DNA of 64,000 bases, from assembly GCF_003012775.1 (NCBI RefSeq), contig NZ_PXYG01000007.1, forward strand, positions 1 through 64,000. Reading direction: 5' to 3'. The stretch comes from Zobellella endophytica (GTDB lineage Bacteria > Pseudomonadota > Gammaproteobacteria > Enterobacterales > Aeromonadaceae). A model generated the notes under the pieces. That model saw nothing but the letters and a program-made list of their open reading frames with translations, did not search any database and was not told the origin of the DNA. Each line of letters opens with the position of its first letter. The stretch's first letter is position 1. This document shows, in pieces, positions 23,262 through 32,953 of the stretch. Position numbers and translations under genes: made by a program.

Positions 23262-25011
23262 CCATCCACCTATCTAGTTGTTGCTCCAGGGAGACTGCCT
23301 GGAGAAAAGGCAGCTCGTCCGGCGATGCCGGCAACAGCGCCTGCAATCCCTGCCACAGCGCCACCGCCTCGGCCATCGACCAGGATGCCGGCACCGTACT
23401 GCCCTGCCGCGCCAGCCACTGGCACAGCGCCTCGGGCCGACGGTCTTCTTCCCCCTGCAGCCGCTCCAGCAACACGGGAAACAGCCGGGCCAGATCCGCA
23501 TGACGCAACGGCTGCGGCACCCGGGTCAGGATAATGGTGTCTTTACCCCCGCTTTTCAACTCCAGCCCCAGGGTGTGCAGCAAGGGAGCATGCAGCTCCA
23601 GCGCCGCCTTCTGCCCCTGGTCCAGGGGAATGCTGATCGGCAACAGCAGCGGCTGCGGGGTGAGCCCCTGTTGCCAGACGTCGAGCAGGGCCCGGCCATC
23701 CCGGTAGGCCCTGGCGCCATTCAGATCACAGAGCCAGAGCCGCTGCCGATGCAGCACCACCAGCACCCGCTCCCGCATCACCATCAGCGGCTGGCTGTCG
23801 GAGGCCGGGGCCGCCACCGGCGACGGCGTCGTGGCCGGTCGCTCGGGCGCCAGGGTGGTCAGCAGGCTGTTCATGCCCTGCCACTCCCGGCGGCCGATAC
23901 CGCTGCCGGCACCGTAGCCATGGGACGGCGTCTGAAACGCCGGAGCAGAGCGGGGCGACGAGCCCTCGTCGTAATCGGCGCGGGGCTCTTCGGAAAACGC
24001 GGCCCTGGCCGCCGGCACCGGCTCCAGCGCCTGGGCCAGCACCTGGTAGATGAAATCGTGGACCAGCCGGGACTGGTGGAAGCGCACCTCATGCTTGGCC
24101 GGATGCACGTTCACATCCACCTCCCGCGCATTCAGCTCCAGGTACAGCACAAAGGCCGTATAGCCGTCCGCCGGCAGCCGCTCGCCATAGGCCTGGCGCA
24201 CCGCGTGGTTGAGCAGCTTGTCGCGCATCATGCGGCCGTTGACGTAGGTATACTGCAGGTCCGGCTGGGGGCGGGCCGCCTCCGGCGGCGACAGCCAGCC
24301 CCACAGGCGCAACCCATGGTGTTCGCTGTCGAGCCGTAGCGCCGAGGCGATAAAGGCCGGTCCACACACCGCCGCCAGGCGCTTGTCCTGCTGCGACGGC
24401 AGCTTGCCCGCCCGGTACTGGCGCACCGGCTTGCCGTTGTGCCTGAGGGTCAGGTTGACATCGAACCGACTGAGCGCGATGCGCCGGATCACCTCGTCGA
24501 TATGGCCGAACTCGGTTTTTTCCGTGCGCAGGAACTTGCGCCGGGCCGGGGTGTTGAAAAACAGATCCGTCACCTCCACAGTGGTGCCGTCGGGGTGCGA
24601 CGCCGGCTGGAGTTTGACCGCCATGTCCCGCCCTTCGGCCATCGCCTGCCAGGCTTCGGACTGCGCCGCCGGCTTGGAGGTCAGCACCAGCCGGGCCACC
24701 GAACTGATGGAGGCCAGCGCCTCACCCCTGAAGCCCAGGCTCAGGATCTGCTCCAGATCTTCCAGGGTGCTGACCTTGGAGGTGGCGTGACGCGACAACG
24801 CCAGAGTCAGTTCGTCCCTGGCGATGCCGCCGCCGTTGTCGCGGATGCGGATCAGCTTGGCACCGCCCTTTTCGATATCCACCTCGATGCGGGTAGCACC
24901 GGCATCCAGGCTGTTTTCCACCAGTTCCTTGACCACCGACGCCGGCCTTTCCACCACTTCGCCGGCGGCTATCTGGTTGGCCAGCCGTGCTGGCAATATC
25001 TGAATCGGCAT
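23251..25011 (-). CDS. mutL: DNA mismatch repair protein MutL
   Basis: Encodes 586 aa. The GHKL ATPase motifs are intact in the N-domain: [17 protein letters not shown] and [14 protein letters not shown] long variable linker (about 345-400) precedes a C-terminal dimerisation domain. The endonuclease motif DQHA(x)2E is absent, as in E. coli, which fits a MutH-dependent methyl-directed system. It couples MutS mismatch recognition to MutH and UvrD. It is 1 nt after amiB and overlaps miaA. Confidence 0.96.
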   Translation of the reverse strand: MPIQILPARLANQIAAGEVVERPASVVKELVENSLDAGATRIEVDIEKGGAKLIRIRDNGGGIARDELTLALSRHATSKVSTLEDLEQILSLGFRGEALASISSVARLVLTSKPAAQSEAWQAMAEGRDMAVKLQPASHPDGTTVEVTDLFFNTPARRKFLRTEKTEFGHIDEVIRRIALSRFDVNLTLRHNGKPVRQYRAGKLPSQQDKRLAAVCGPAFIASALRLDSEHHGLRLWGWLSPPEAARPQPDLQYTYVNGRMMRDKLLNHAVRQAYGERLPADGYTAFVLYLELNAREVDVNVHPAKHEVRFHQSRLVHDFIYQVLAQALEPVPAARAAFSEEPRADYDEGSSPRSAPAFQTPSHGYGAGSGIGRREWQGMNSLLTTLAPERPATTPSPVAAPASDSQPLMVMRERVLVVLHRQRLWLCDLNGARAYRDGRALLDVWQQGLTPQPLLLPISIPLDQGQKAALELHAPLLHTLGLELKSGGKDTIILTRVPQPLRHADLARLFPVLLERLQGEEDRRPEALCQWLARQGSTVPASWSMAEAVALWQGLQALLPASPDELPFLQAVSLEQQLDRWMDGD

Positions 25012-25012
25012 A

Positions 25013-26329
25013 TCAGCTGCTTGGAATATCCAGTATCTGGCCTACCTTGACCACGTCCGATTGCAGCTGGTTATGACCCTTGAGCCGGCTGACCGACACC
25101 CCGTAGCGCTGAGCGATCAGCGACAGGCTCTCGCCGGTGCGCACCGTGTGCTGGCGAGCGGCCTGGGACACCGACTGGCTGGCCACCATGGTGCCGCTGG
25201 GCGGGTTCTGCCGATAGTAGGATTTGACCCCGCCGAACACCGCCTGGGCGACCTTCTGCTGGTGTGCAGCGGTCAGCAGCAACTGCTCTTCCTGGGGGTT
25301 GGAAATAAAACCCGCTTCGATCAGCAGCGAGGGGATGTCCGGCGACTTGAGCACCGCCAGGCTGGCGTGCTCCGGCTTGCTCTTGTGCAACCTCACCACC
25401 TTGCCCATGGCGGACAGGATGTGCTCGCTGATGGCGTAACTGTCGGCGCGGGACCTGTCCATCGACAGATCGAGGAAGGTCCGGGTCAGGTAGGGGTTGC
25501 CGTCGGCCTGGGAGATCACCTCGCCCACCCCGCCAAGCAGCTCCGACTGGCGTTCCTGTTTTTCCAGCCAACCGGCCATCTCCCGGTTGGCCCGGTTGGA
25601 GGACAACACCCAGACCGAGGCGCCACGCGGACCGCTGTTGGCCACGCTGTCCGCATGGATCGACAACAGCAGGTCGGCCTTGGCCTTGCGCGCGATTTCC
25701 GAACGCTGGTTGAGGTTCACAAAATAATCACCGGTACGGGTCAGTACCGCCCGCATGCCCGGCTCCTTGTTGATCAGCTCAGCCAGGCGACGGGAAATGG
25801 CCAGGGTAATGTGTTTCTCCCGGTTTTTCTTCGGCCCGATGGCCCCCGGATCCTCTCCCCCGTGGCCGGGATCGATGGCCACCACGATTTCTTTCTGGCC
25901 GACCGGGGTGGCCTGGCGCACCACCTGCTGCGGGGCCCGGCTCTGATCTTCATAAGGCAGATCGATCACCAGGCGATGGCCGTAATCCCCCGCCGGCGCC
26001 AGCGGAAAGACCACCGGCTTGACCGCCGCCTTCAGCTCGAACACCAGTCGGAAACTGCCTGCCGCCGGCGGCTTGCTGTCGCGGATTTTGGTGATCAGCT
26101 CGCTGTTGTTGCCGATGGCAGCGAAACTGACCCGGTTCTGGGTCTGGTTCAGATCGACCACCAGTCGATGGGGGTCGTTGAGCAGAAAATAGTCGTAGGC
26201 CGGCGCCGAGCCCATGTCCAGCACGATGCGGGTATTGTCGGGGGAAGGCCAGACACGGATGCTTTCCAGCTGATTGGACCAGGCCGACACACTGAATAAC
26301 ACGCAGAAAAAGGCAAGTATCGACTTCAC
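25013..26329 (-). CDS. amiB: N-acetylmuramoyl-L-alanine amidase AmiB with LysM domain
   Basis: Encodes 438 aa from a GTG start that overlaps the tsaE stop by 4 nt. Signal peptide (about 1-18), AMIN domain (about 22-120) for septal targeting, Amidase_3 zinc domain (about 150-370; [15 protein letters not shown], the Glu in the HITLAI region, LLSIHADS) and a C-terminal LysM (about 392-436; [16 protein letters not shown]). It splits septal peptidoglycan during daughter-cell separation, normally activated by EnvC. Confidence 0.94.
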   Translation of the reverse strand: MKSILAFFCVLFSVSAWSNQLESIRVWPSPDNTRIVLDMGSAPAYDYFLLNDPHRLVVDLNQTQNRVSFAAIGNNSELITKIRDSKPPAAGSFRLVFELKAAVKPVVFPLAPAGDYGHRLVIDLPYEDQSRAPQQVVRQATPVGQKEIVVAIDPGHGGEDPGAIGPKKNREKHITLAISRRLAELINKEPGMRAVLTRTGDYFVNLNQRSEIARKAKADLLLSIHADSVANSGPRGASVWVLSSNRANREMAGWLEKQERQSELLGGVGEVISQADGNPYLTRTFLDLSMDRSRADSYAISEHILSAMGKVVRLHKSKPEHASLAVLKSPDIPSLLIEAGFISNPQEEQLLLTAAHQQKVAQAVFGGVKSYYRQNPPSGTMVASQSVSQAARQHTVRTGESLSLIAQRYGVSVSRLKGHNQLQSDVVKVGQILDIPSS

Positions 26330-26796
26330 GCTTGAATTTTCTCCAGCAACGCCTTGCCGACCGGGCTGACCGCGTGCAGCGTCGCTTCGCGTCGCTCGCC
26401 CCGGTAGCCGAGGGTAATATCAAGATCCGCCGGCGGCAACATGCCGCTGCCCTGCTCGGGCCACTCCACCAGGCACAGGCTGTCTTGAGAAAAATAATCA
26501 CGAATTCCCATATATTCCAATTCTTCCGGATCGGCAAGGCGGTAAAGATCGAAATGATACACCTGCCAGCGTGCCGTCCGATAGGGCTCGACCAGGGTAT
26601 AGGTAGGACTTTTCACCTTGCCTTCGTGCCCCAGGGCGGTGATGAATCCCCGGCTGAAGGTGGTTTTGCCCGCGCCCAGGGCACCGTGCAGGAAGATCAC
26701 CGTCGCCTCGGTGCAGGCCCGGGCCAGGGTTTGCCCCAGCGCCAGCGTCGCGGCCTCATCGGCCAGTACCTGTGTCCATTTGTGTGTCGTTGTCAT
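26326..26796 (-). CDS. tsaE: tRNA t6A synthesis ATPase TsaE
   Basis: Encodes 156 aa with the Walker A motif [15 protein letters not shown] (about 33-47) and the conserved [14 protein letters not shown] block. TsaE supports TsaB-TsaD in making threonylcarbamoyladenosine at A37 of ANN-decoding tRNAs. The 5' end overlaps nnr by 41 bp and the 3' end overlaps amiB by 4 bp, the usual nnr-tsaE-amiB order. Confidence 0.95.
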   Translation of the reverse strand: MTTTHKWTQVLADEAATLALGQTLARACTEATVIFLHGALGAGKTTFSRGFITALGHEGKVKSPTYTLVEPYRTARWQVYHFDLYRLADPEELEYMGIRDYFSQDSLCLVEWPEQGSGMLPPADLDITLGYRGERREATLHAVSPVGKALLEKIQA

Positions 26797-28291
26797 GCTC
26801 GTCTGCTTGATTGATCAGCGTTCTGATTGGAGATAATAAGTCCGAGGCCAGCAGGCCAAGACGCCCATTCTGGGCGGCCATATCGCCGGCCAGGCCATGC
26901 AGGCACACCGCCAGACGCGCCGCCCGGGCGGGATCCAGGCCCTGGGCCAGAAAGGCGCCGATTATACCAGATAACAGATCGCCCATGCCGCCCGATGCCA
27001 TGCCCGGGTTGCCATAATGACATAAACTGACACCCTGCTCATCCGCGATCAGGCTGCCGGCCCCTTTCAAGACCACCACGCCGCCATATTGTTCCCGCAG
27101 GTGGCGCACCGCGGCCAGCCGGTCCGCCTCGATCTCCGCCACCGGGACTCCCAGCAACACCGCCGCCTCCCCCGGATGGGGCGTGAGCACCCACGGCCTG
27201 TTCTCGGGCAAGGCAGCGCGACCGGCGGCCAGCAGATGCAGTCCATCGGCATCGATCACCATGGGCATACCACCGCCGATGGCCGCCTCGAACATGGCAC
27301 CGGCCCAGTCGTCCCGGCCCAGCCCCGGCCCCAGTACCAGGGCATCGGCCCAGGACCAGTGGCTGAAACCGGGAAAGGCCGCCGTCATCAGCTCCGGGCG
27401 CGACAGATTCAGCCAGTGCGCCATGGCCGGGTGGCTGACGATGCGGACCAGGCCGGTCCCGCAGCGCAATGCCGCCTCGCCGGCCAGGCGCACCGCGCCA
27501 CTCATGCCCGCATTGCCCCCCACTACCAGCAACCGGCCGGCCTCCCCCTTGTGTGCCCCCCGCCGCCGCCGGGGACGCCATCGCCGGACCCGCTGCCACT
27601 GCAGCAGCTCCGCCACCGGCACCTGCCGCAGCCTGGGCTGAATGCCCAGATCCGCCAGCAGCAACAGGCCCGTAACATCGGGGCCCCGCCCAGTGAGCAA
27701 CCCCGGTTTCAACCCGACGAAGGACAGGGTAACGCTGGCCGACACCGCCTCGCCCAGAATACGGCCGGTGTCGGCACAGAGTCCGGACGGCAGATCCACC
27801 GCCAGCACCGGCGCCGCCGTGAAATTGATCAGCCGGATACAGCGCCTGGCGGGTGCGCGGACTTCTCCCTTGAGGCCGGTGCCGAGCAGGGCGTCGATGA
27901 TCAGATCAGGACTGTCCTGCAGGGCCTCCAGGCTTTCGATGGCGCCACCATCGGCCCGGTAATGATCCCGGGCGGTGGCCGCATCGCCAGTCAGCGCCTG
28001 AGCGTCCCCCAGCTGCACCAGTTGCACCCGAATGCCCGCCGCCCGCGCCAGCCGCGCCACCACATAGCCGTCGCCGCCGTTATTGCCGCCGCCGCAGAAC
28101 ACCCACCAGTGACGGGCCTGTGGCCATTGCCGCCGGGCCAGTTCGAACAGCGCCAGCCCGGCCCGGGACATCAGTTCGAACAGGGCGATGCCGGCGGATG
28201 CCGCCGCTTGCCGTTCTCCGGCCCGGATCTGCTCCGAGAGCCAGAGCGACTGTGTTAGACTATGGGGCTTTTCCAGACCGATAATGCTCAT
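26756..28291 (-). CDS. nnr: Bifunctional NAD(P)HX epimerase / ADP-dependent dehydratase Nnr
   Basis: Encodes 511 aa: an N-terminal YjeF_N epimerase domain (about 1-215; [16 protein letters not shown]) and a C-terminal ribokinase-like dehydratase domain (about 225-500; [44 protein letters not shown]). It repairs hydrated NAD(P)H. Its ATG shares the palindrome CATG (28289-28292) with the ATG of the divergent queG, so the two start codons physically overlap. Confidence 0.95.
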   Translation of the reverse strand: MSIIGLEKPHSLTQSLWLSEQIRAGERQAAASAGIALFELMSRAGLALFELARRQWPQARHWWVFCGGGNNGGDGYVVARLARAAGIRVQLVQLGDAQALTGDAATARDHYRADGGAIESLEALQDSPDLIIDALLGTGLKGEVRAPARRCIRLINFTAAPVLAVDLPSGLCADTGRILGEAVSASVTLSFVGLKPGLLTGRGPDVTGLLLLADLGIQPRLRQVPVAELLQWQRVRRWRPRRRRGAHKGEAGRLLVVGGNAGMSGAVRLAGEAALRCGTGLVRIVSHPAMAHWLNLSRPELMTAAFPGFSHWSWADALVLGPGLGRDDWAGAMFEAAIGGGMPMVIDADGLHLLAAGRAALPENRPWVLTPHPGEAAVLLGVPVAEIEADRLAAVRHLREQYGGVVVLKGAGSLIADEQGVSLCHYGNPGMASGGMGDLLSGIIGAFLAQGLDPARAARLAVCLHGLAGDMAAQNGRLGLLASDLLSPIRTLINQADEHDNDTQMDTGTGR

Positions 28292-29417
28292 GACCGCTCC
28301 CGACCTTGCCGCTTTGGCTCACGATATCAAGCTCTGGGCAGCAGAGCTAGGCTTCGACCAGGTGGGCATCACCGATACCGACCTGGCCGCCCACGAGCCC
28401 CTGCTGGCCGACTGGCTGGAAAAGGGCTATCACGGCGAGATGGAATACATGGCCCGCCACGGCATGATGCGCACACGCCCCCAGGAACTGCTGCCGGGCA
28501 CCTTGCGGGTGATCTCGGTGCGCATGAACTACCTGCCGGAGCAGGCCGCCATCGCCCGGGTACTGAGCGACCCGGACAAGGGCTATATCAGCCGCTACGC
28601 CCTGGGCCGGGACTACCACAAGGTGCTGCGCGGCCGGCTGAAGAAGCTGGCCGACCGGATAGCCGAGCAGGCCCAAGAGCTTGTCGCCCGCCCCTTCGTC
28701 GATTCGGCGCCGATACTGGAGCGGCCGCTGGCGGCCAAGGCCGGCATCGGCTGGGTGGGCAAGCACTCGCTGTTGCTCAACCGTCAGCAAGGGTCCTTCT
28801 TCTTTCTGGGCGAACTGCTGGTCAACCTGCCACTGCCGGTAGACGCCCCGGTAGAGGAAGGCTGCGGCAAATGCGTGGCCTGCATCACCACCTGCCCCAC
28901 CGGCGCTATCGTCGCGCCCTATGTGGTGGACGCCCGGCGCTGCATTTCCTATCTCACCATCGAGCTGGACGGCCCCATACCGGAGCCGTTGCGGCCGCTG
29001 TTGGGCAACCGTATCTACGGCTGCGACGACTGCCAGCTGATCTGCCCCTGGAATCGCTTCGCCGATGCCAGCCGGGAGCCGGATTTCGCCGCCCGGGACG
29101 ATCTCCATGCCCCCGAGCTGCTGGCCCTGTTCGCCTGGAGCGAAGCTCACTTCCTGAAGATGACCGAAGGCAGCCCCATCCGCCGCATCGGCCATCGCCG
29201 CTGGCTGCGCAATATCGCCGTGGCCCTGGGCAACGCCCCCGCCTCGGAACAGATCATCCAAGCACTGGAACAGAAGCGGGAAACGGCGGACGAGCTGGTG
29301 CGGGAACATATCGACTGGGCCCTGGCGCAACAGCGACAAGGGCTGGCCCGGGCGGATCGCAAGACCGAACGGTTGATCCGCGTCGTGGACAAGGGCATGC
29401 CGGATCATGCCCGTTAA
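28290..29417 (+). CDS. queG: Epoxyqueuosine reductase QueG
   Basis: Encodes 375 aa from ATG 28290 ([14 protein letters not shown]), which aligns with the E. coli N-terminus. An ATG at 28284 is an alternative, and the longer frame from 28188 would run deep into nnr. QueG uses cobalamin and two 4Fe-4S clusters to reduce epoxyqueuosine to queuosine at tRNA position 34. Cluster motifs: CGKCVACITTCPTGA and CDDCQLICPWNRF. The cobalamin-binding N-domain (ALGRDYHKVLRGRLK) is intact. Divergent from nnr with overlapping start codons. Confidence 0.95.
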   Translation: MTAPDLAALAHDIKLWAAELGFDQVGITDTDLAAHEPLLADWLEKGYHGEMEYMARHGMMRTRPQELLPGTLRVISVRMNYLPEQAAIARVLSDPDKGYISRYALGRDYHKVLRGRLKKLADRIAEQAQELVARPFVDSAPILERPLAAKAGIGWVGKHSLLLNRQQGSFFFLGELLVNLPLPVDAPVEEGCGKCVACITTCPTGAIVAPYVVDARRCISYLTIELDGPIPEPLRPLLGNRIYGCDDCQLICPWNRFADASREPDFAARDDLHAPELLALFAWSEAHFLKMTEGSPIRRIGHRRWLRNIAVALGNAPASEQIIQALEQKRETADELVREHIDWALAQQRQGLARADRKTERLIRVVDKGMPDHAR

Positions 29418-29457
29418 GCCCGGTCTGGCTTGATATATCGAGGCGGCTTTCAGCCAC

Positions 29458-29481
29458 AAAAAAACCGACCCTGAGGTCGGT
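29458..29481 (-). terminator. Terminator of the tRNA-Gly array
   Basis: Minus strand: stem ACCGACC paired with GGTCGGT, 4-nt loop, followed by a run of at least six T. It lies 12 nt past the CCA end of the last tRNA-Gly and faces queG, which converges from the other side. Confidence 0.85.
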
Positions 29482-29492
29482 TTCTTTTGATT

Positions 29493-29568
<76 letters not shown>

Positions 29569-29579
29569 GTAATACTTTT

Positions 29580-29655
29580 AACTTGTGCATGGGGCCGCGG
29601 CGCGACCCTCATCAACTTCAGCAAGGTCCAGCTCTACCAACTGAGCTATTCCCGC
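29580..29655 (-). pseudogene. tRNA-Gly-like degenerate element (psi-B)
   Basis: The first 25 nt (acceptor 5' strand and whole D arm) are identical to the intact tRNA-Gly. After that the sequence departs: the anticodon arm reads GGACCTTGCTGAAGTTG, which does not form a stem, extra bases follow, and the 3' half has no T loop or CCA. The 3' half instead contains a GC-rich hairpin (GGGTCGC with GCGGCCC, 3-nt loop). It cannot act as glycine tRNA. The boundary on the 3' side is approximate. Almost identical to psi-D. Confidence 0.8.
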
Positions 29656-29707
29656 AAAATACTTTACTACTTTCAATGCCGCCTTGGTGAGCCGCATCAC
29701 TGAAATT

Positions 29708-29783
<76 letters not shown>

Positions 29784-29794
29784 AAAATACTTTT

Positions 29795-29870
29795 AACTTG
29801 TGCATGGGGCCGCGGCGCGACCCTCATCAATTTCAGCAAGGTCCAGCTCTACCAACTGAGCTATTCCCGC
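29795..29870 (-). pseudogene. tRNA-Gly-like degenerate element (psi-D)
   Basis: Differs from psi-B by a single base in the core (ATTTC versus ACTTC on the plus strand). The 5' 25 nt equal the intact tRNA; the anticodon arm and 3' half are altered as in psi-B, with the same 7-bp GC hairpin. The two copies arose with the tandem duplication of the 215-bp unit. Confidence 0.8.
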
Positions 29871-29922
29871 AAAATACTTTACTACTTTCAATGCCGCCTT
29901 GGTGAGCCGCATCACTGAAATT

Positions 29923-29998
<76 letters not shown>

Positions 29999-30050
29999 AA
30001 AATACTTTACTACTTTCAATGCCGCTTTGATGAGCCGCATCACTGAAATT

Positions 30051-30126
<76 letters not shown>

Positions 30127-30133
30127 AAAATAT

Positions 30134-30207
30134 TTTTAACTTCTCTATCGGGCCGTTTGCAACCTTCATCAGCTTCAGCAAGGTCAGCTCCATTGAACTG
30201 TTCCCGC
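30134..30207 (-). pseudogene. Most diverged tRNA-Gly-like element (psi-G), first in the transcript
   Basis: Begins GCGGGAACAGTTCAATGGAGC, a worn version of the tRNA-Gly 5' half, followed by GACCTTGCTGAAGCTGATGA, nearly the same core as in psi-B and psi-D. It has no proper anticodon stem, T arm or CCA. Sharing of the altered core across all three degenerate copies shows that they descend from one altered ancestor. The 3' limit is approximate. Confidence 0.7.
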
Positions 30208-30265
30208 ATAAACCCTATCGTAACCAGCATTTTGCTTCACAATTCCGGCTGGCTACGGGAGGCGA

Positions 30266-30293
30266 ATTATACGAGCCGATTGATCGAATGCAA
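30266..30293 (-). promoter_or_regulatory. Promoter of the tRNA-Gly array
   Basis: Minus strand: -35 TTGCAT (30288-30293), a 16-nt spacer and perfect -10 TATAAT (30266-30271), followed by TCGCCTCCCG, a GC-rich discriminator typical of stable-RNA promoters. It lies about 50 bp upstream of the first tRNA-like element. Confidence 0.8.
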
Positions 30294-30352
30294 GATTTTT
30301 TTCGCCCCCGCTTATTGTTTGCTGAATTAACCGGCAAACGGGCAAAAATCAC

Positions 30353-30898
30353 TCAGATTTTGAACACCTGCTGCCGGTAGAACTGCAGTTCACCGATGGA
30401 TTCGCGGATATCGTCCAGCGCCTGGTGGGTGCCGGCTTTCTTGAATTGATCCAGCAGCGCCGGCTGCCAGCGGCGCACCAGCTCCTTGATGGTGCTGACA
30501 TCGATATTGCGATAATGGAAAAAAGCCTCCAGCTCCGGCATATGGCGGGCCATGAAGCGTCGATCCTGGCCGATGGAGTTGCCGCACATCGGCGAGGTCT
30601 TCTCCGGCACCCACTGGCGCAGGAACGCCAGGGTCTGCGCCACCGCCTCGGCTTCGCTCACCCGGCTCGCCTGCACCCGGGCCACCAGCCCGGTGCCGGT
30701 GTGGGTACGCACGTTCCATTCATCCATCTTGGCCAGCTCGGCAGCGCCTTGATGGATAGCCAGCACCGGCCCCTCGGCCAGCACGTTAAGCTCCTTGTCG
30801 GTGACGATACTGGCGATTTCGATGATTCTGTGCTCATCGGGTTCCAGACCGGTCATCTCCAGGTCAATCCAGATCAGATTTTCTGCATTTTGGCTCAT
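30353..30898 (-). CDS. orn: Oligoribonuclease Orn
   Basis: Encodes 181 aa, the standard length. Orn is a DEDDh 3'-5' exonuclease that degrades 2-5 nt RNA and the c-di-GMP product pGpG. Motif I (WIDLEMTGL), a central [11 protein letters not shown] block and the ExoIII region with [11 protein letters not shown] are present. It is upstream of the tRNA-Gly array on the same strand and divergent from rsgA, as in E. coli (orn-glyVXY). Confidence 0.96.
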   Translation of the reverse strand: MSQNAENLIWIDLEMTGLEPDEHRIIEIASIVTDKELNVLAEGPVLAIHQGAAELAKMDEWNVRTHTGTGLVARVQASRVSEAEAVAQTLAFLRQWVPEKTSPMCGNSIGQDRRFMARHMPELEAFFHYRNIDVSTIKELVRRWQPALLDQFKKAGTHQALDDIRESIGELQFYRQQVFKI

Positions 30899-30985
30899 GT
30901 TGCGTCTCTAAGGGCGTGGCAATGGGGACAAGGTTGAACGGGAAAGTGTATCATAGCCGGCAGTGAAAGCGGGTTCGAGGACATC

Positions 30986-32020
30986 GTGACCAAGAAAAAG
31001 CAGTTAAGCAAGGGCCAGAAGCGCCGGGTAAGCGATAACCACAGCCGGCGGCTCAAACGCCAGCAGTCCGAGTCTATCGACGACAGCCTGCTCGGGCCGC
31101 CCCAGGCAGGGGTGGTGATCAGCCGCTTCGGCCAGCACGCCGACATCGAAGACCATGAAGGCCGAATCCATCGCTGCAATCTGCGTCGGACCCTGAGTTC
31201 CCTGGTCACCGGTGATCGGGTGGTCTGGCGCCCGGGTGTGGAAGCCATGCAGGGCATCAGCGGCGTGGTGGAAGCGGTCCATCCCCGCCAGACGATACTG
31301 ACCCGCCCCGACTACTACGACGGCATCAAGCCGGTGGCCGCCAATATCGATCAGATAGTGGTGGTGTCCTCGGTATTGCCGGAGCTGAGCTGCCACATCA
31401 TCGACCGCTATCTGGTGGCGGCGGAAGACGTGGACATGCCGCCGATGATCGTGCTCAACAAGGTGGATCTGCTGACCGATGAACAGCGCCGGCAGGCCGA
31501 ACAGGCCCTGCAGCGCTACCGCGACATCGGCTACCAGCTGTTGTTCGTCAGCCGCGACAGCGGCGAGGGGCTGGACGATCTCAAGCAGGCACTGAAGGAT
31601 CACACCAGTATTTTCGTCGGCCAGTCCGGGGTGGGCAAGTCGTCCCTGGTCAATGCGGTCATGCCCCATGTGGAGGCGATGACCGGCGCCGTGTCCGACA
31701 ACTCCGGCCTCGGCCAGCACACCACCACCACCGCCCGACTGTACCACTTCCCGTCCGGCGGCTCGTTGATCGACTCTCCCGGTATCCGCGAGTTTTCCCT
31801 CTGGCACCTGGCTCCCGAGCGGGTGGCCTGGTGCTTTCGTGAATTCAGGCACTACCTCGGCGGCTGCCGCTTCCGCGACTGCAAGCACGGCACCGATCCC
31901 GGCTGCCTGCTGCAACAGGCCAGAACCGAAGGGGCCATTCATCCGGAACGCCTGGAGAGCTATCACCGCATCATGGACGCCATGGCGGACAAGCCCAGCC
32001 GCCACCAGCCCAAATCCTGA
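30986..32020 (+). CDS. rsgA: Small-subunit biogenesis GTPase RsgA
   Basis: Encodes 344 aa from a GTG start with GAGG just upstream. N-terminal OB fold, circularly permuted GTPase (NKVDLL before the P-loop [14 protein letters not shown], then DSPGIREF) and a C-terminal zinc module ([18 protein letters not shown]). RsgA checks and matures the 30S decoding centre. Divergent from orn. psd follows after 32 nt. Confidence 0.96.
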   Translation: MTKKKQLSKGQKRRVSDNHSRRLKRQQSESIDDSLLGPPQAGVVISRFGQHADIEDHEGRIHRCNLRRTLSSLVTGDRVVWRPGVEAMQGISGVVEAVHPRQTILTRPDYYDGIKPVAANIDQIVVVSSVLPELSCHIIDRYLVAAEDVDMPPMIVLNKVDLLTDEQRRQAEQALQRYRDIGYQLLFVSRDSGEGLDDLKQALKDHTSIFVGQSGVGKSSLVNAVMPHVEAMTGAVSDNSGLGQHTTTTARLYHFPSGGSLIDSPGIREFSLWHLAPERVAWCFREFRHYLGGCRFRDCKHGTDPGCLLQQARTEGAIHPERLESYHRIMDAMADKPSRHQPKS

Positions 32021-32052
32021 TCTTCCCGTGCAATGACCTTTTCGGAACCAAG

Positions 32053-32913
32053 ATGACAGACCATTTCAAAATCCTGCTGCAATACCTGCTTCCCAAACAC
32101 CTGCTGTCCCGCCTGGTCGGCCGCCTGGCCGCCATGGAGGGCGGCCGACTCACCCAGTGGCTGATCCGCCGCTTTATCCGGCGCTACCAAGTGGACATGA
32201 GCGAGGCCCAGTATCCGGATCCGGCCCATTACCGGAGCTTCAACGACTTCTTCACCCGTCCGCTGAAAGACGGAGTCCGCCCACTGGTGGAAGGGGGCGA
32301 CCTCATCGCCATGCCGGTGGACGGCGCCATCAGCCAGCTTGCGCCGATCCAGCAGGGCCGCATCATCCAGGCCAAGGGCCACGACTACAGTGCCCGGGCC
32401 CTGCTCGGCGGCGACAAGACCCTGGCCGCCCCCTTCATGGGCGGCGACTTCGCCACCCTCTACCTGGCGCCCAAGGATTACCACCGCATCCATATGCCGC
32501 TGGACGGCGTGCTGAAAAGCATGATCTACGTGCCCGGCGAGCTGTTCTCGGTCAACCCGCTCACCGCCTCCCGGGTGCCGGAGCTGTTTGCCCGCAACGA
32601 GCGGGTGGTGTGCGTCTTCGACACCGCCGCCGGCCCCATGGCCCTGGTGCTGGTGGGCGCCACCATCGTCGCCAGCATCGAAACCGTGTGGGCAGGGACC
32701 ATCACCCCGCCCGTGGGCCAGCGCGTGCAGCGCTGGGACTATGATCCGGCAACGGCGCCGCGCCTGGCCAAAGGCGAGGAAATGGGCCGCTTCAAGCTGG
32801 GCAGCACCGTGGTCTGCCTGTTCGCCCCCGGCCGGGTCGAGCTGTCCGCAGCCTTTCAGCCCGGCACCCCCACCCGTATGGGCACCGAATTCGGACGCCT
32901 GCAGCAGGACTGA
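32053..32913 (+). CDS. psd: Phosphatidylserine decarboxylase Psd
   Basis: Encodes 286 aa. Psd makes phosphatidylethanolamine at the inner membrane. The proenzyme self-cleaves at the conserved LGST motif ([11 protein letters not shown], near residue 253) to form the pyruvoyl group. The middle region with [13 protein letters not shown] and the [10 protein letters not shown] block is typical. Conserved rsgA-psd-mscM order. Confidence 0.96.
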   Translation: MTDHFKILLQYLLPKHLLSRLVGRLAAMEGGRLTQWLIRRFIRRYQVDMSEAQYPDPAHYRSFNDFFTRPLKDGVRPLVEGGDLIAMPVDGAISQLAPIQQGRIIQAKGHDYSARALLGGDKTLAAPFMGGDFATLYLAPKDYHRIHMPLDGVLKSMIYVPGELFSVNPLTASRVPELFARNERVVCVFDTAAGPMALVLVGATIVASIETVWAGTITPPVGQRVQRWDYDPATAPRLAKGEEMGRFKLGSTVVCLFAPGRVELSAAFQPGTPTRMGTEFGRLQQD

Positions 32914-32953
32914 ACCATCGCAGGTTTTCACCTTTTAACATCGAGAGTCAGCC

